Positions 7,655 through 15,015 of a stretch of DNA of 23,991 nt are shown here, piece by piece (position 1 is the stretch's first letter; each line of letters begins with the position of its first letter). The notes under the pieces were generated by a model. The model had not been told where the DNA came from. It worked only from the letters and a program-made list of their open reading frames with translations, and searched no databases. Origin of the DNA: JBKCHH01 sp046302855 (lineage in GTDB: Bacteria; Pseudomonadota; Alphaproteobacteria; Rickettsiales; UBA8987); NCBI GenBank assembly GCA_046302855.1, contig JBKCHH010000100.1, positions 1 through 23,991 of the forward strand, written 5' to 3'. The translations under genes were made by a program, and so were the position numbers.

Positions 7655-8470
7655 TTATTTCGCCCCAAAATACATATAGTTTTTAACCGCCTTGGCTATA
7701 AAATTGCCTTTTGAATCTATGCCAATAAAGCCAGCGTAAGATTTGCTTGCCTTCAATTCTTTTATGGCAAGATTTCCTGCCTCTTCTAAGCTCATACCAT
7801 CTTCCACTCTGCAGGCAATTTTGGCACAAAGGGCGTTGTTTACAATATCTTCACCCACTCCAGTTGAAGAAAGGGCAACGAATTTACTGGCGTAATTGCC
7901 AGCCACCGTGCAGCTATCACTAACCCTACCAGCTAGTGTAAAGCCCTTGCCTCCAGTGGAAGTTGAGGCAGATAAATTCCCCTTTTCATCTAACGCCACT
8001 GCCCCTACAGTGCCAAGGCGTTTTTTACCCTTATTTTTTATAAAGTTTTGAAAGGCATCAGCAGTTTCAGGATTATAAAATGCAAAGCCATTTTTAATAG
8101 CAAATTGGCTTGCTTCCAACCCAGACAAAACCTTATCTGGCAAGTTGAGTAGTAATTTGGCAACCGCAACTGGGTTTTTTACATTTTCTATATTTACTAT
8201 CCCGGCAAAATTCAATCTGCTTCCATCCATAATACTGGCAGACATTCTAATTCTACCATCTTGTTGAATAACTGAGCCTGTGCCGGCATTAAACAATGGA
8301 TTATCCTCTAGCATTTGAACGGCATAGGCAACCGCATCTAAAGCAGAATTGTGTTTTAAAAACTTGTAAGATTTTTCTAGAATAGAATTAATAGCCCCCT
8401 GCCTTTCTTCCTTTTTATAGTGATAATTTTTTGGGCCGTCTATGCCACCGTGGATGAGGAGTTTTATCAT
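7655..8470 (-). CDS. iaaA: Isoaspartyl peptidase / L-asparaginase (Ntn-hydrolase)
   Basis: Plant-type asparaginase family. Such proenzymes cleave themselves and then hydrolyse beta-aspartyl peptides and L-asparagine. The nucleophile is Thr154 in GTVGAVALD, the autocleavage site; it is followed by NLSASTSTGG and GRVSDSC (usually GRVGDSP). Upstream, LDAVAYAVQMLEDNPLFNAG and GSVIQQDGRIRMSASIMDG are also typical. The length of 271 aa is slightly short for the family. The ATG directly abuts the TAA of the upstream 299-aa gene, so both lie on one transcript. No signal peptide is seen, so it should be cytoplasmic. Confidence 0.93.
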   Translation of the reverse strand: MIKLLIHGGIDGPKNYHYKKEERQGAINSILEKSYKFLKHNSALDAVAYAVQMLEDNPLFNAGTGSVIQQDGRIRMSASIMDGSRLNFAGIVNIENVKNPVAVAKLLLNLPDKVLSGLEASQFAIKNGFAFYNPETADAFQNFIKNKGKKRLGTVGAVALDEKGNLSASTSTGGKGFTLAGRVSDSCTVAGNYASKFVALSSTGVGEDIVNNALCAKIACRVEDGMSLEEAGNLAIKELKASKSYAGFIGIDSKGNFIAKAVKNYMYFGAK

Positions 8471-9370
8471 TTAAAAGAGTTTTAATTGTCTTGAGCCTAT
8501 TTTATGCTCTATAACCTCTTTTAACTCATATTCATTTTTTAAACCATCTTCTGTATTTATTTGCGTTACAAGCATTCTGCACATTAAAATATCACCTTTA
8601 GAGAAAGAAACCTCGTTGCTATCTACTCTCTTTTTAAAATAAGTATCTGTTATTGTAACATTTATAGTTCCACTTCCATCATTTAAACGCCACTTATTAT
8701 CATCTTTAAAAGATAAAGAGATAATCGAATATGCTCCCGTAACTTCATATTGGTTTACTATTTCAGTAGTTGTTTCTGGATACTTAAAATAATTAACCTC
8801 TTCTTTGTTTATGGAAAACACCTCACTATTATCGCTTTTATAAACGGTAAACTTGTCTATTCCTTCCTTACTTAAAGGCTCCACAATTTTTTCTATGGAT
8901 TTTCTTACTTCTATATTTGAATAAAGTTCTATAAGAGAGATTGGAACTACTATAACTTCGTTTTCTATAGTTATATGAACTGTAGAATTATTAATTTTTT
9001 CCACCTTATCTAACTTTCTTCCTTTAATTTTTTTAAATAATGATATAAGGGAATAGACGCTAGGAATTCCTATAAAACCCAATATAGCCAGCAAATTAGC
9101 GATTGAATTGGCATTTTCGCTTTTAAAAAAACTAAAAGTATCGATAAAAATATTTTTAAACTCTTCAACAAAAAGTTGAACTTCAAACGAACCAGCTAAC
9201 AATCCCTTCACTTTCAATTGTATAGGGCTTGTGTTTTTATTAACAATTTTGTTGCTAGCTTCTAAAAGTTGACCAATTGAAAGTAAGGCTGGAGCTAAAT
9301 CTCTAACATCCATTAAATGGCTATCTAAAGCACTACCATCATAAGATATTTTAAATTCAGCAACAGACAT
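8471..9370 (-). CDS. Hypothetical protein with central membrane segment (299 aa)
   Basis: The opening (FKISYDGSALDSHLMDVRDLAPALLSIGQLLEASN) resembles, from memory, a widespread uncharacterised proteobacterial family often found in variable chromosomal regions; I cannot name its function. The order seen is: an N-terminal alpha/beta part (1-75), one hydrophobic segment at about 90-112 (NLLAILGFIGIPSVYSLISL) followed by a basic KKIKGRK, then a soluble part of about 185 residues rich in beta-type sequence (GSGTINVTITDTYF, KGDILMCRMLVTQ). Its stop codon directly abuts the iaaA start. A candidate promoter with a palindrome lies just upstream. Confidence 0.75.
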   Translation of the reverse strand: MSVAEFKISYDGSALDSHLMDVRDLAPALLSIGQLLEASNKIVNKNTSPIQLKVKGLLAGSFEVQLFVEEFKNIFIDTFSFFKSENANSIANLLAILGFIGIPSVYSLISLFKKIKGRKLDKVEKINNSTVHITIENEVIVVPISLIELYSNIEVRKSIEKIVEPLSKEGIDKFTVYKSDNSEVFSINKEEVNYFKYPETTTEIVNQYEVTGAYSIISLSFKDDNKWRLNDGSGTINVTITDTYFKKRVDSNEVSFSKGDILMCRMLVTQINTEDGLKNEYELKEVIEHKIGSRQLKLF

Positions 9371-9401
9371 GCTATAGTTTTAATAGATAAGTTTATTACT
9401 T

Positions 9402-9432
9402 TTAACTATAAAATATAGTTAATAAAGTCAAA
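9402..9432 (-). promoter_or_regulatory. Candidate promoter/operator upstream of the 299-aa gene
   Basis: Bases 9402-9422 form a perfect inverted repeat, TTAACTATA, centre AAA, TATAGTTAA. Reading on the minus strand, a TTGACT box (9427-9432, at the lpxI stop) lies 15 nt before TATAGT inside this palindrome. The palindrome is about 32 nt upstream of the 299-aa gene start. It has no T-run on either strand, so it is a poor terminator and could be an operator. Evidence is sequence pattern only. Confidence 0.35.
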
Positions 9433-10294
9433 CCACCATAACAAAAATTTTTAGCTCATTTGCCTTGTCTATAAAGGCTTGCCTTTCTAATAGGATGGTT
9501 TTTTCAGCTTCAATAACAATGCCTTTAACGCCACTTTGAAAGCAGTTTTCTAGGGTTTGTAAGCCTATTGTAGGCAGGTCTATCCTTTCTTCTTGATTAG
9601 GCTTGGCTAGCTTAATCAAAATGGGGTAATCTTTCTTTTTTATTAATTTGGAAGTTCTTTTTATCATTTCATCTGTGCCCTCCACCCCCTCTACTGAAAG
9701 CACCCTTTCATTTGAAACCACTATGGCTTGACCAATATCAAAAGAACCTATTTTTTTGGCAAGCTCAATAAAATAGGGGAGCTTTGCTAGATGTTTTTTG
9801 GCGGGCTTAACCTTGCCAATAAATTCAGTTCCAGCCTTTTTTCGCACGATAATTTCTGGCATAATATCCTGCACGCCAATTAGGGTAAAGCCCTGTTTCT
9901 TTAGAAAAAAGCCAATCGCCTTTAGCAAATTATCATCCCCCTTATTTTTTAAACGCAAAATTTTTAGCAGCAGAATAAGCCCCTTAACATCTGGCTTTAG
10001 CTCTTTTAGATTGGGGCGATTTATGGTTCCAGCCATTACAACATGGGTAATTTTTTCTTTTTTTAGCAAGTTTATAATTGCGCCAATTTTTTCTAGACTG
10101 TGCGGAAAACTTTTATATTTACTAAAATCTTTTTCTTGGGCGTGCGAAATAAGTGGGATAACAATAAAATCTTTCCCCTCTTTTAAAAGTCGCTGGCAAA
10201 GCATTTGGGGCAGAAGCAAGCCACCTGCAATAATAGCGTATTTCTGGGCATATTTGATTTTATATTTAGATGAAATTTTATCTTTAAAAATCAT
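9428..10294 (-). CDS. lpxI: UDP-2,3-diacylglucosamine pyrophosphatase LpxI
   Basis: Hydrolyses UDP-2,3-diacylglucosamine to lipid X in lipid A synthesis, replacing LpxH in many Alphaproteobacteria. The 288-aa length fits. Typical segments are AIIAGGLLLPQML near the N-terminus, THVVMAGTINRPNL, KNKGDDNLLKAI, LIGVQDIMPEIIV, and the C-terminal domain's IGQAIVVSNERVLSVEGVEG-TDEMI and LPTIGLQTLENC. It is transcribed divergently from the IHF-like gene at 10361. The lipid A gene lpxK is also in the window, in a separate unit. Confidence 0.93.
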   Translation of the reverse strand: MIFKDKISSKYKIKYAQKYAIIAGGLLLPQMLCQRLLKEGKDFIVIPLISHAQEKDFSKYKSFPHSLEKIGAIINLLKKEKITHVVMAGTINRPNLKELKPDVKGLILLLKILRLKNKGDDNLLKAIGFFLKKQGFTLIGVQDIMPEIIVRKKAGTEFIGKVKPAKKHLAKLPYFIELAKKIGSFDIGQAIVVSNERVLSVEGVEGTDEMIKRTSKLIKKKDYPILIKLAKPNQEERIDLPTIGLQTLENCFQSGVKGIVIEAEKTILLERQAFIDKANELKIFVMVV

Positions 10295-10360
10295 TTAAAA
10301 AATAGCTTGTAATTCAAGAAGTTATATTTTAAGTAGAATTAAATTAAAAGAAAATAACTT

Positions 10361-10645
10361 ATGCTAAAATCTGAAATCACCAAAAAAATCAAGGCACACT
10401 TTGCTGATTTGAACAATGAGGAGATAAAATTTATCACCACTTTAATTTTTGATGAAATTGCCAAAACCCTAAAAGGCAAGGGTAGGGTAGAGCTAAGAGG
10501 GCTTGGTTCTTTTTCAGTTAGAAAAAGAAATTCGGTGCAAGCAAGAAACCCCAAAACTGGTGAGAAGCTAAATTTAAAAGAAAGGCATGTTATCTACTTC
10601 CGCCCTGGGAAAAAACTAAAAGAAGTTTTAAAGCACAAAAAATAG
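10361..10645 (+). CDS. ihfB: IHF beta-like DNA-bending protein
   Basis: 94-aa member of the HU/IHF family. The signature GRVELRGLGSFSVRKRNS followed by ARNPKTGEKLNLKERHVI, and the end YFRPGKKLKEVL, are closer to IHF beta than to HU; the N-terminal LKSEITKKI and LIFDEIAKTL agree. IHF bends DNA at specific sites as an alpha/beta heterodimer. No partner subunit is in this window. The gene is followed with no spacing by the lptM-like lipoprotein gene, an unusual pairing. The call of IHF beta over a second HU rests on motif resemblance. Confidence 0.82.
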   Translation: MLKSEITKKIKAHFADLNNEEIKFITTLIFDEIAKTLKGKGRVELRGLGSFSVRKRNSVQARNPKTGEKLNLKERHVIYFRPGKKLKEVLKHKK

Positions 10646-10762
10646 ATGCGAAAAATTATTTTTTTAATTCTTGTCTCCCTTATTCTCTCTAACTGTGGCA
10701 CTACTGGTAAGTTGTATTTACCAAAAGACGCGGTGAAGAAAGATGAGAGTAAAAATAAATAA
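10646..10762 (+). CDS. lptM: LptM (YifL)-type small outer-membrane lipoprotein
   Basis: A 38-aa ORF whose ATG directly follows the TAG of the ihfB-like gene. It has a lipoprotein signal peptide (MRKIIFLILVSLILSNC, lipid-modified Cys at 17) followed by CGTTGKLYLPKD, which matches the CGxxGxLYLP hallmark of LptM/YifL. In E. coli LptM helps assemble the LPS translocon LptD/E, a role that fits the LPS genes here. The tail is short and charged. It converges on the aminotransferase gene with 1 nt between their stops. Confidence 0.8.
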   Translation: MRKIIFLILVSLILSNCGTTGKLYLPKDAVKKDESKNK

Positions 10763-10763
10763 A

Positions 10764-11957
10764 CTAAATCACCTTATAAACACTGCCTGCAACTCTATTT
10801 ATCTCGTCCATTCCTAGCCAGAAGGGAAGGCCAAGAACTCTTTTACATAGGTTTTCTGTATTATGAAGGGATAGTTTTGGCAGGTGATTGTAAGCTGGCA
10901 TATTATGGCAACCAGAATGCCACCATTTTCTAGCCTCTATGCCATCTTTTTCTAGGTTTAAAATTGCCTGTTCAACTACATCCCTTTCCCCATCCTCTGG
11001 CAAAATAATATTTAGGGTAGAGGTGGCAAAGTTATTTCCTGCACCCCAAATATCCAAACCACGCAGAGTTTCTGTAAACCTTAGTTTTAAATTTAGCCAC
11101 GCCTCTTTTTTACCTGCCCAGCCATCAAGTTCAGCATTGCCAACTGCTGCCGTATATTCACTAATTTTGGCATTCAAACCTATTGAGTTAGAAATTCTAT
11201 TATGCCCAAAACCAAAGTTGGTAAGTTTTCTTATTTTATCAGTAATATAATCATCTGTAGAGTAAACAATTCCGCCTTCCCCAACCCCAAAAGGCTTGGT
11301 GGCGTGCAGGCTAACTATTATGGGAATTTCGCAGGCAAAGGCTTGTTTATCTATAGCGAAGGAATCAAAACAGCTAGCGGCATCTACTATAACCTTTATA
11401 CCTGTTTTTTCGCTAAACTCGCTCCAACTTTTCATATTTAGCGAAGAGCCAAATGGGGCAACCACCAAAAGGCTAGAGACATTACCGCCAATTTTTTTGA
11501 TAGCATCTAAGGCTATTTCTGGCGTTATTGCCATAGAGTTTTTTTCTACATCTATAAAATATGGCGTAAGCCCAGCATCCAAAATAGCTGCCACTGAGGC
11601 GGTGAAGGTAAAAGATGGCACTAAGCAGTAAGATTTTTTAGGTAGCTCATAGGCAAGTAAACTTAAAGTAAGCCCACTGGTGGCAGAATTGCAGGTTACA
11701 AGATTATCTTTTGAAACCTTAAATATTTTAGCCAGCCTTTCTTCCAGCTGTAAATTCAAAGGACCAAAGTTAGAATACCAGCGGTTAGAATCAATTTGCT
11801 TTAAATAGGGAATAATCTTATCTGCACTTGGCAAAAGTGGCCTCATAATGGGGATTTTTTTACCCACCACCATATTGGCAATTCTTTCTAACTCTGGGTG
11901 GAAAACTTGCGATATTTCTGCTGGGCTATAATCTTTTTTTATAAGTTGCGATTTCAT
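10764..11957 (-). CDS. DegT/DnrJ/EryC1/StrS-family PLP aminotransferase
   Basis: Fold type I PLP enzymes of this family mostly aminate nucleotide-linked keto sugars for surface glycans; some have other sugar-modifying roles. The PLP lysine is in SLHATKPFGVGEGG, the cofactor aspartate in VIVDAASCFDS, and the substrate loop in NRWYSNFGPLNLQLEERLA. The aromatic PSFTFTASVAAILDAG segment also fits. The ATG at 11957 gives 397 residues; an in-frame TTG at 11972 would add five, and neither has a convincing Shine-Dalgarno sequence. No sugar-nucleotide dehydratase or glycosyltransferase is adjacent, so the substrate cannot be inferred from context. Confidence 0.88.
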   Translation of the reverse strand: MKSQLIKKDYSPAEISQVFHPELERIANMVVGKKIPIMRPLLPSADKIIPYLKQIDSNRWYSNFGPLNLQLEERLAKIFKVSKDNLVTCNSATSGLTLSLLAYELPKKSYCLVPSFTFTASVAAILDAGLTPYFIDVEKNSMAITPEIALDAIKKIGGNVSSLLVVAPFGSSLNMKSWSEFSEKTGIKVIVDAASCFDSFAIDKQAFACEIPIIVSLHATKPFGVGEGGIVYSTDDYITDKIRKLTNFGFGHNRISNSIGLNAKISEYTAAVGNAELDGWAGKKEAWLNLKLRFTETLRGLDIWGAGNNFATSTLNIILPEDGERDVVEQAILNLEKDGIEARKWWHSGCHNMPAYNHLPKLSLHNTENLCKRVLGLPFWLGMDEINRVAGSVYKVI

Positions 11958-12027
11958 ATCTTTTACTTTCAATATCTACAACCTATAGTAGGTGAAAATA
12001 AAAAATCAACTAAATATATAGGTTTTG

Positions 12028-12789
12028 TTAGTATATGACCCCCACCAAATACAATCCACAGGCGGGGGCGGTGATTCCAGCTTTGGTTCTATCCTTTGCT
12101 TGCAGAATTTCTGCTATTTTTTGCGGAGGAATTTTGCCCTTACCTGCTAAATATAAGGTTCCCATAATGTTTCGCACCATGTGATGCAAAAATGATTTTG
12201 CCTTAATTTCTACCAGTATTTCGCCCTCTTTTGGAATAGAAAAATTAATTTCATCTATAGAGCGAATGGCGTGTTTTGCTTGGCAATCCTTGGCTCTAAA
12301 GGATGAAAAATCATGCTTACCAAGCAGATATTTTGAAGCATCAACCATTGCTTGAATATCTAGCTTTTCAGGAATGTGCCAAGCCCTGTTTTCATCTAAG
12401 GCGAGGGTTGCCCTGCGGTTTACTATTTGATAATGATATATTCTTTGCGTGGCAGAGGTTCTGGCGTTAAAAGAATCCTCAACCTGCATAGCAGAAATCA
12501 CCCTAATTTTTTCTTTTAGCAGATAAAAATTTATCCCTTGCACTATTGAATTTTCATCCCTTTCGTTAGAAACTGCATCAAAATGAGCCACTTGGGCAAT
12601 TGCGTGAACGCCAACATCAGTTCTACCAGCAACATATAGTTCTATTTGCTGATTAAAATATTTGCTAATTGCATTTTCTAACGCCTCCTGCACGGAAATC
12701 TTGTGTTTAGGGGAAAGGCGTTTTTGCCTCTGCCAGCCATTATATGGCGTGCCATCATATTCTATTGTTATCTTATATCGAATTTGCAC
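12028..12789 (-). CDS. truA: tRNA pseudouridine(38-40) synthase TruA
   Basis: Converts uridines 38-40 in the anticodon arm to pseudouridine. The catalytic Asp58 lies in AGRTDVGVHA; the N-terminal YKITIEYDGTPYNGWQRQ, the central FNARTSATQRIYHYQI and the C-terminal FLHHMVRNIMGTL are all standard. The length of 253 aa is normal. It is divergent from tgt, another tRNA-modification gene, with 28 nt between start codons, so their promoters must overlap each other or the coding sequences. Confidence 0.96.
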   Translation of the reverse strand: MQIRYKITIEYDGTPYNGWQRQKRLSPKHKISVQEALENAISKYFNQQIELYVAGRTDVGVHAIAQVAHFDAVSNERDENSIVQGINFYLLKEKIRVISAMQVEDSFNARTSATQRIYHYQIVNRRATLALDENRAWHIPEKLDIQAMVDASKYLLGKHDFSSFRAKDCQAKHAIRSIDEINFSIPKEGEILVEIKAKSFLHHMVRNIMGTLYLAGKGKIPPQKIAEILQAKDRTKAGITAPACGLYLVGVIY

Positions 12790-12817
12790 AAATGAAAATT
12801 TGGCTTATATTAAGGAC

Positions 12818-13894
12818 ATGGCTTTATCATTTATTTTACATAAAAAACACAAATTTTCTAACGCCAGAGTTGGTGAGATAAAAACCAAGCACGGTATTAT
12901 TAAAACCCCTACCTTTATGCCAGTTGGCACGCAAGGCACGGTAAAGGCAATGAAGGTGGAGGATTTGAAACAGGCGGGAACGCAAATTATTCTTGGCAAT
13001 ACCTACCATCTTATGCTTCGCCCAAGTGGCGATTTAATAGAAAAATTTGGCGGGCTACATAATTTTATGAACTGGGATAGGCCAATTTTAACCGATAGTG
13101 GTGGTTATCAAGTAATGTCTTTAAGTAATCTTCGTAAATTAAAGGAAGATGGGGTGGAGTTTAAATCGCACATTGATGGCACTAAATATTTTCTAACGCC
13201 GGAACTTTCAATCAACATTCAAAAACAGTTAGATAGCAATATTACTATGATTTTTGATGAATGCACCCCTTACCCAGCCACCATGCAACAGGCAGAAGAT
13301 TCTATGAGCCTTTCGCTAAAGTGGGCAAAGAAATCTAAAGATGCATTTGTGGAAAGGGATGGCTATGGGCTGTTTGGCATAGTGCAGGGGGGCGTTTATA
13401 AAAATCTGCGAGAGAAATCTGCCCTTGCATTAAACAAGCTAGAATTTGATGGTATGGCAATAGGCGGGCTAGCGGTGGGGGAGGGGCAAGAAATTATGTT
13501 TCAAGTTTTAGACTTTACCCTTCCATTTATTCCAGAAAACAAGCCCAGATACCTAATGGGCGTGGGCAAGCCAGATGATATTATAGGAGCCATAAAAAGA
13601 GGGGTAGATATGTTTGATTGTGTTCTGCCAACTAGATCTGGCAGAAATGGGCAGGCATTTACCTCTAACGGCACGGTTAATATCAACAATGCCAAATATA
13701 GGGAGGGCAGGGGGGCATTGGATGAAAATTGTAATTGCAATACCTGCCAAAACTACACTACGGCTTACTTAAACCATCTATTTAAAGCAAAAGAAATGCT
13801 AGGGGCAATGCTTCTAACCCAGCACAACATCCACTACTACAACCACTTTATAGCTGAAATTAGGGAAAAAATTTTAAACGATGAGGAGTTTTAG
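12818..13894 (+). CDS. tgt: tRNA-guanine transglycosylase
   Basis: Exchanges guanine 34 for the queuosine precursor preQ1 in tRNAs with GUN anticodons. The ATG at 12818 gives 358 residues. Asp93 (ILTDSGGYQVMSL) is the general acid/base and Asp267 (DCVLPTR) the nucleophile. Zinc ligands are C305, C307, C310 and H336 in the expected CxCxxC-x25-H layout. GRNGQAFTSNG-TVNINNAKYREG also fits. The reading frame stays open upstream into truA, but family similarity begins after 12818. A copy of the palindromic repeat follows the stop by 37 nt. Confidence 0.96.
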   Translation: MALSFILHKKHKFSNARVGEIKTKHGIIKTPTFMPVGTQGTVKAMKVEDLKQAGTQIILGNTYHLMLRPSGDLIEKFGGLHNFMNWDRPILTDSGGYQVMSLSNLRKLKEDGVEFKSHIDGTKYFLTPELSINIQKQLDSNITMIFDECTPYPATMQQAEDSMSLSLKWAKKSKDAFVERDGYGLFGIVQGGVYKNLREKSALALNKLEFDGMAIGGLAVGEGQEIMFQVLDFTLPFIPENKPRYLMGVGKPDDIIGAIKRGVDMFDCVLPTRSGRNGQAFTSNGTVNINNAKYREGRGALDENCNCNTCQNYTTAYLNHLFKAKEMLGAMLLTQHNIHYYNHFIAEIREKILNDEEF

Positions 13895-13931
13895 TAAAAG
13901 TTGTCATTACTGTAAAATTTCAATAAAACCC

Positions 13932-13999
13932 GTCATGAGCTAAGGAGGGCAAAGCCCGACAAAACATTATCCAGTTTAAAAATACAATTTCGCAATGAC
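13932..13999 (+). repeat. Dispersed palindromic repeat, copy 2 (shortened)
   Basis: Begins GTCATGAGCTAAGGAGGGCA and ends TTTCGCAATGAC, like copy 1, but the interior is shortened to 68 nt and the ATTATCCAG core has lost most of its pairing partner. It sits between the convergent 3' ends of tgt and the lipoprotein operon, ending 4 nt before the latter. Confidence 0.75.
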
Positions 14000-14003
14000 T
14001 TTT

Positions 14004-14324
14004 TTAAATAAAATCCCTTCTCCTATAACTCCACATGTATCTACCGCAGTAGTCGGCAGCATCTTTCCAGCCCTTGTAGTAGATTTGGTTTTGAGCCTTT
14101 ATAGGGTCTTGCGTCCAGCCATAAAACTGCTGATAATATAAACTTACATAGCTTCCAAACCCAGTTCTGCAACCATCGTGCCAACCCTCTAGATATAACT
14201 TTGGAATCTGCTGCCCTTCTGTATTAGGCGGTCTTTCCAACACGCCCCTTTGCCAAATGGGCATGGGGTTGGTTGGAGAGCAACCTACTATCAAAAAACA
14301 TATAATTATTATGCAGTTTTTCAT
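14004..14324 (-). CDS. Small lipoprotein, paralogue 1 of 3 (GW-x-DGC family)
   Basis: A 106-aa product with a lipoprotein signal peptide (MKNCIIIICFLIVGC, lipid Cys at 15). The mature part carries two paired motifs shared with its two upstream neighbours: GWHDGCRTG, then about 35 residues later YYKGWKDAADYC. Each motif has one cysteine, so a disulfide in the periplasm is likely. Its ATG overlaps the stop of paralogue 2 in an ATGA. It ends in an arginine-rich tail (YRRRDFI). No function is known to me. Confidence 0.82.
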   Translation of the reverse strand: MKNCIIIICFLIVGCSPTNPMPIWQRGVLERPPNTEGQQIPKLYLEGWHDGCRTGFGSYVSLYYQQFYGWTQDPIKAQNQIYYKGWKDAADYCGRYMWSYRRRDFI

Positions 14325-14638
14325 AGTTCAGATCTGTTATTGGTTTCGCTTCGAAAAGTGCAGTAATAAAAGGCATCGCTCCATACCTGCATATACATTT
14401 TATCATTTAATAAATTAGGATCTTGTTTCCAAGTAGTGCCACCGGTCCATATAAAGAGGTTTTTCGACTGGGCATTTACACCACTTTCGCAACCGTCTTT
14501 CCAACCCTGTTGATAAACTGGCGGACCGGGTGGTGGTTTATCGATAGCCATAGTATAGGAGGTTCTAAAATCATGCCCCAATATTTTTCCACTACAGGCG
14601 GTTAAGAAAAGTAGAAGGGTGAATATTGCTATTTTCAT
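14321..14638 (-). CDS. Small lipoprotein, paralogue 2 of 3 (GW-x-DGC family)
   Basis: The ATG at 14638 begins MKIAIFTLLLFLTACSG, a clean lipoprotein signal with Cys at 15. An upstream in-frame start at 14725 would overlap paralogue 3 and bury this signal, so it is rejected. The mature part has QQGWKDGCESG and, about 38 residues on, MYMQVWSDAFYYC, the same two-cysteine layout as its neighbours. The start lies 1 nt after the stop of paralogue 3, and the stop overlaps the start of paralogue 1. Confidence 0.82.
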   Translation of the reverse strand: MKIAIFTLLLFLTACSGKILGHDFRTSYTMAIDKPPPGPPVYQQGWKDGCESGVNAQSKNLFIWTGGTTWKQDPNLLNDKMYMQVWSDAFYYCTFRSETNNRSEL

Positions 14639-14639
14639 A

Positions 14640-14954
14640 CTAGTTAATACCTGGTGATAAGTAAAATACGCAGGCATCTGTTCCCGCCCTAAAGCCAGCA
14701 TAGTATTCTTTATCTTCAATTCCACGGTTTACATCATATTGAAATTTATTGAACCTAACTGCCCCTTCTCCGGGTATGCCAATGGCACCCTTGCAACCAT
14801 CCCGCCAGCCATCGCCCCAGGGGGATTTATCCTCGATCATTTTCATAAATAAAGGCCTTGGTTCATACCAGTGAAAGCCTCTGCTTGAGGCATTATCAAT
14901 CAAACCACAGGCATTCAAAAATGTAAAACAAGAAATGAAAAAAACATTGCGCAT
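14640..14954 (-). CDS. Small lipoprotein, paralogue 3 of 3 (GW-x-DGC family)
   Basis: First gene of the three-gene operon, 104 aa. The signal peptide is MRNVFFISCFTFLNAC with lipid Cys at 16. The first motif is GDGWRDGCKGA; the second, EYYAGFRAGTDACVFY, is more diverged than in the other two copies but keeps the Tyr-Tyr, Gly-aromatic and Cys positions. The gene is divergent from lpxK across a 61-nt gap. Confidence 0.82.
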   Translation of the reverse strand: MRNVFFISCFTFLNACGLIDNASSRGFHWYEPRPLFMKMIEDKSPWGDGWRDGCKGAIGIPGEGAVRFNKFQYDVNRGIEDKEYYAGFRAGTDACVFYLSPGIN

Positions 14955-15015
14955 GTTAGATTTATATTAAAAATCTGTTAAAATAGTGTTAAATAAATAC
15001 AATATTTTATCATCT

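Noticed and set aside
9798..10298. Long plus-strand open frame (166 codons) opposite lpxI
   Set aside because: It lies wholly antisense to a clearly conserved LpxI and its translation has no family features; it is a by-product of lpxI codon use.
12662..12817. Upstream extension of the tgt reading frame into truA
   Set aside because: Tgt similarity starts at the ATG at 12818; the extra residues are the antisense of conserved truA sequence.
14639..14725. Longer start for lipoprotein paralogue 2
   Set aside because: It would overlap paralogue 3 and place a lipoprotein signal peptide inside the protein; the ATG at 14638 gives a clean lipobox.
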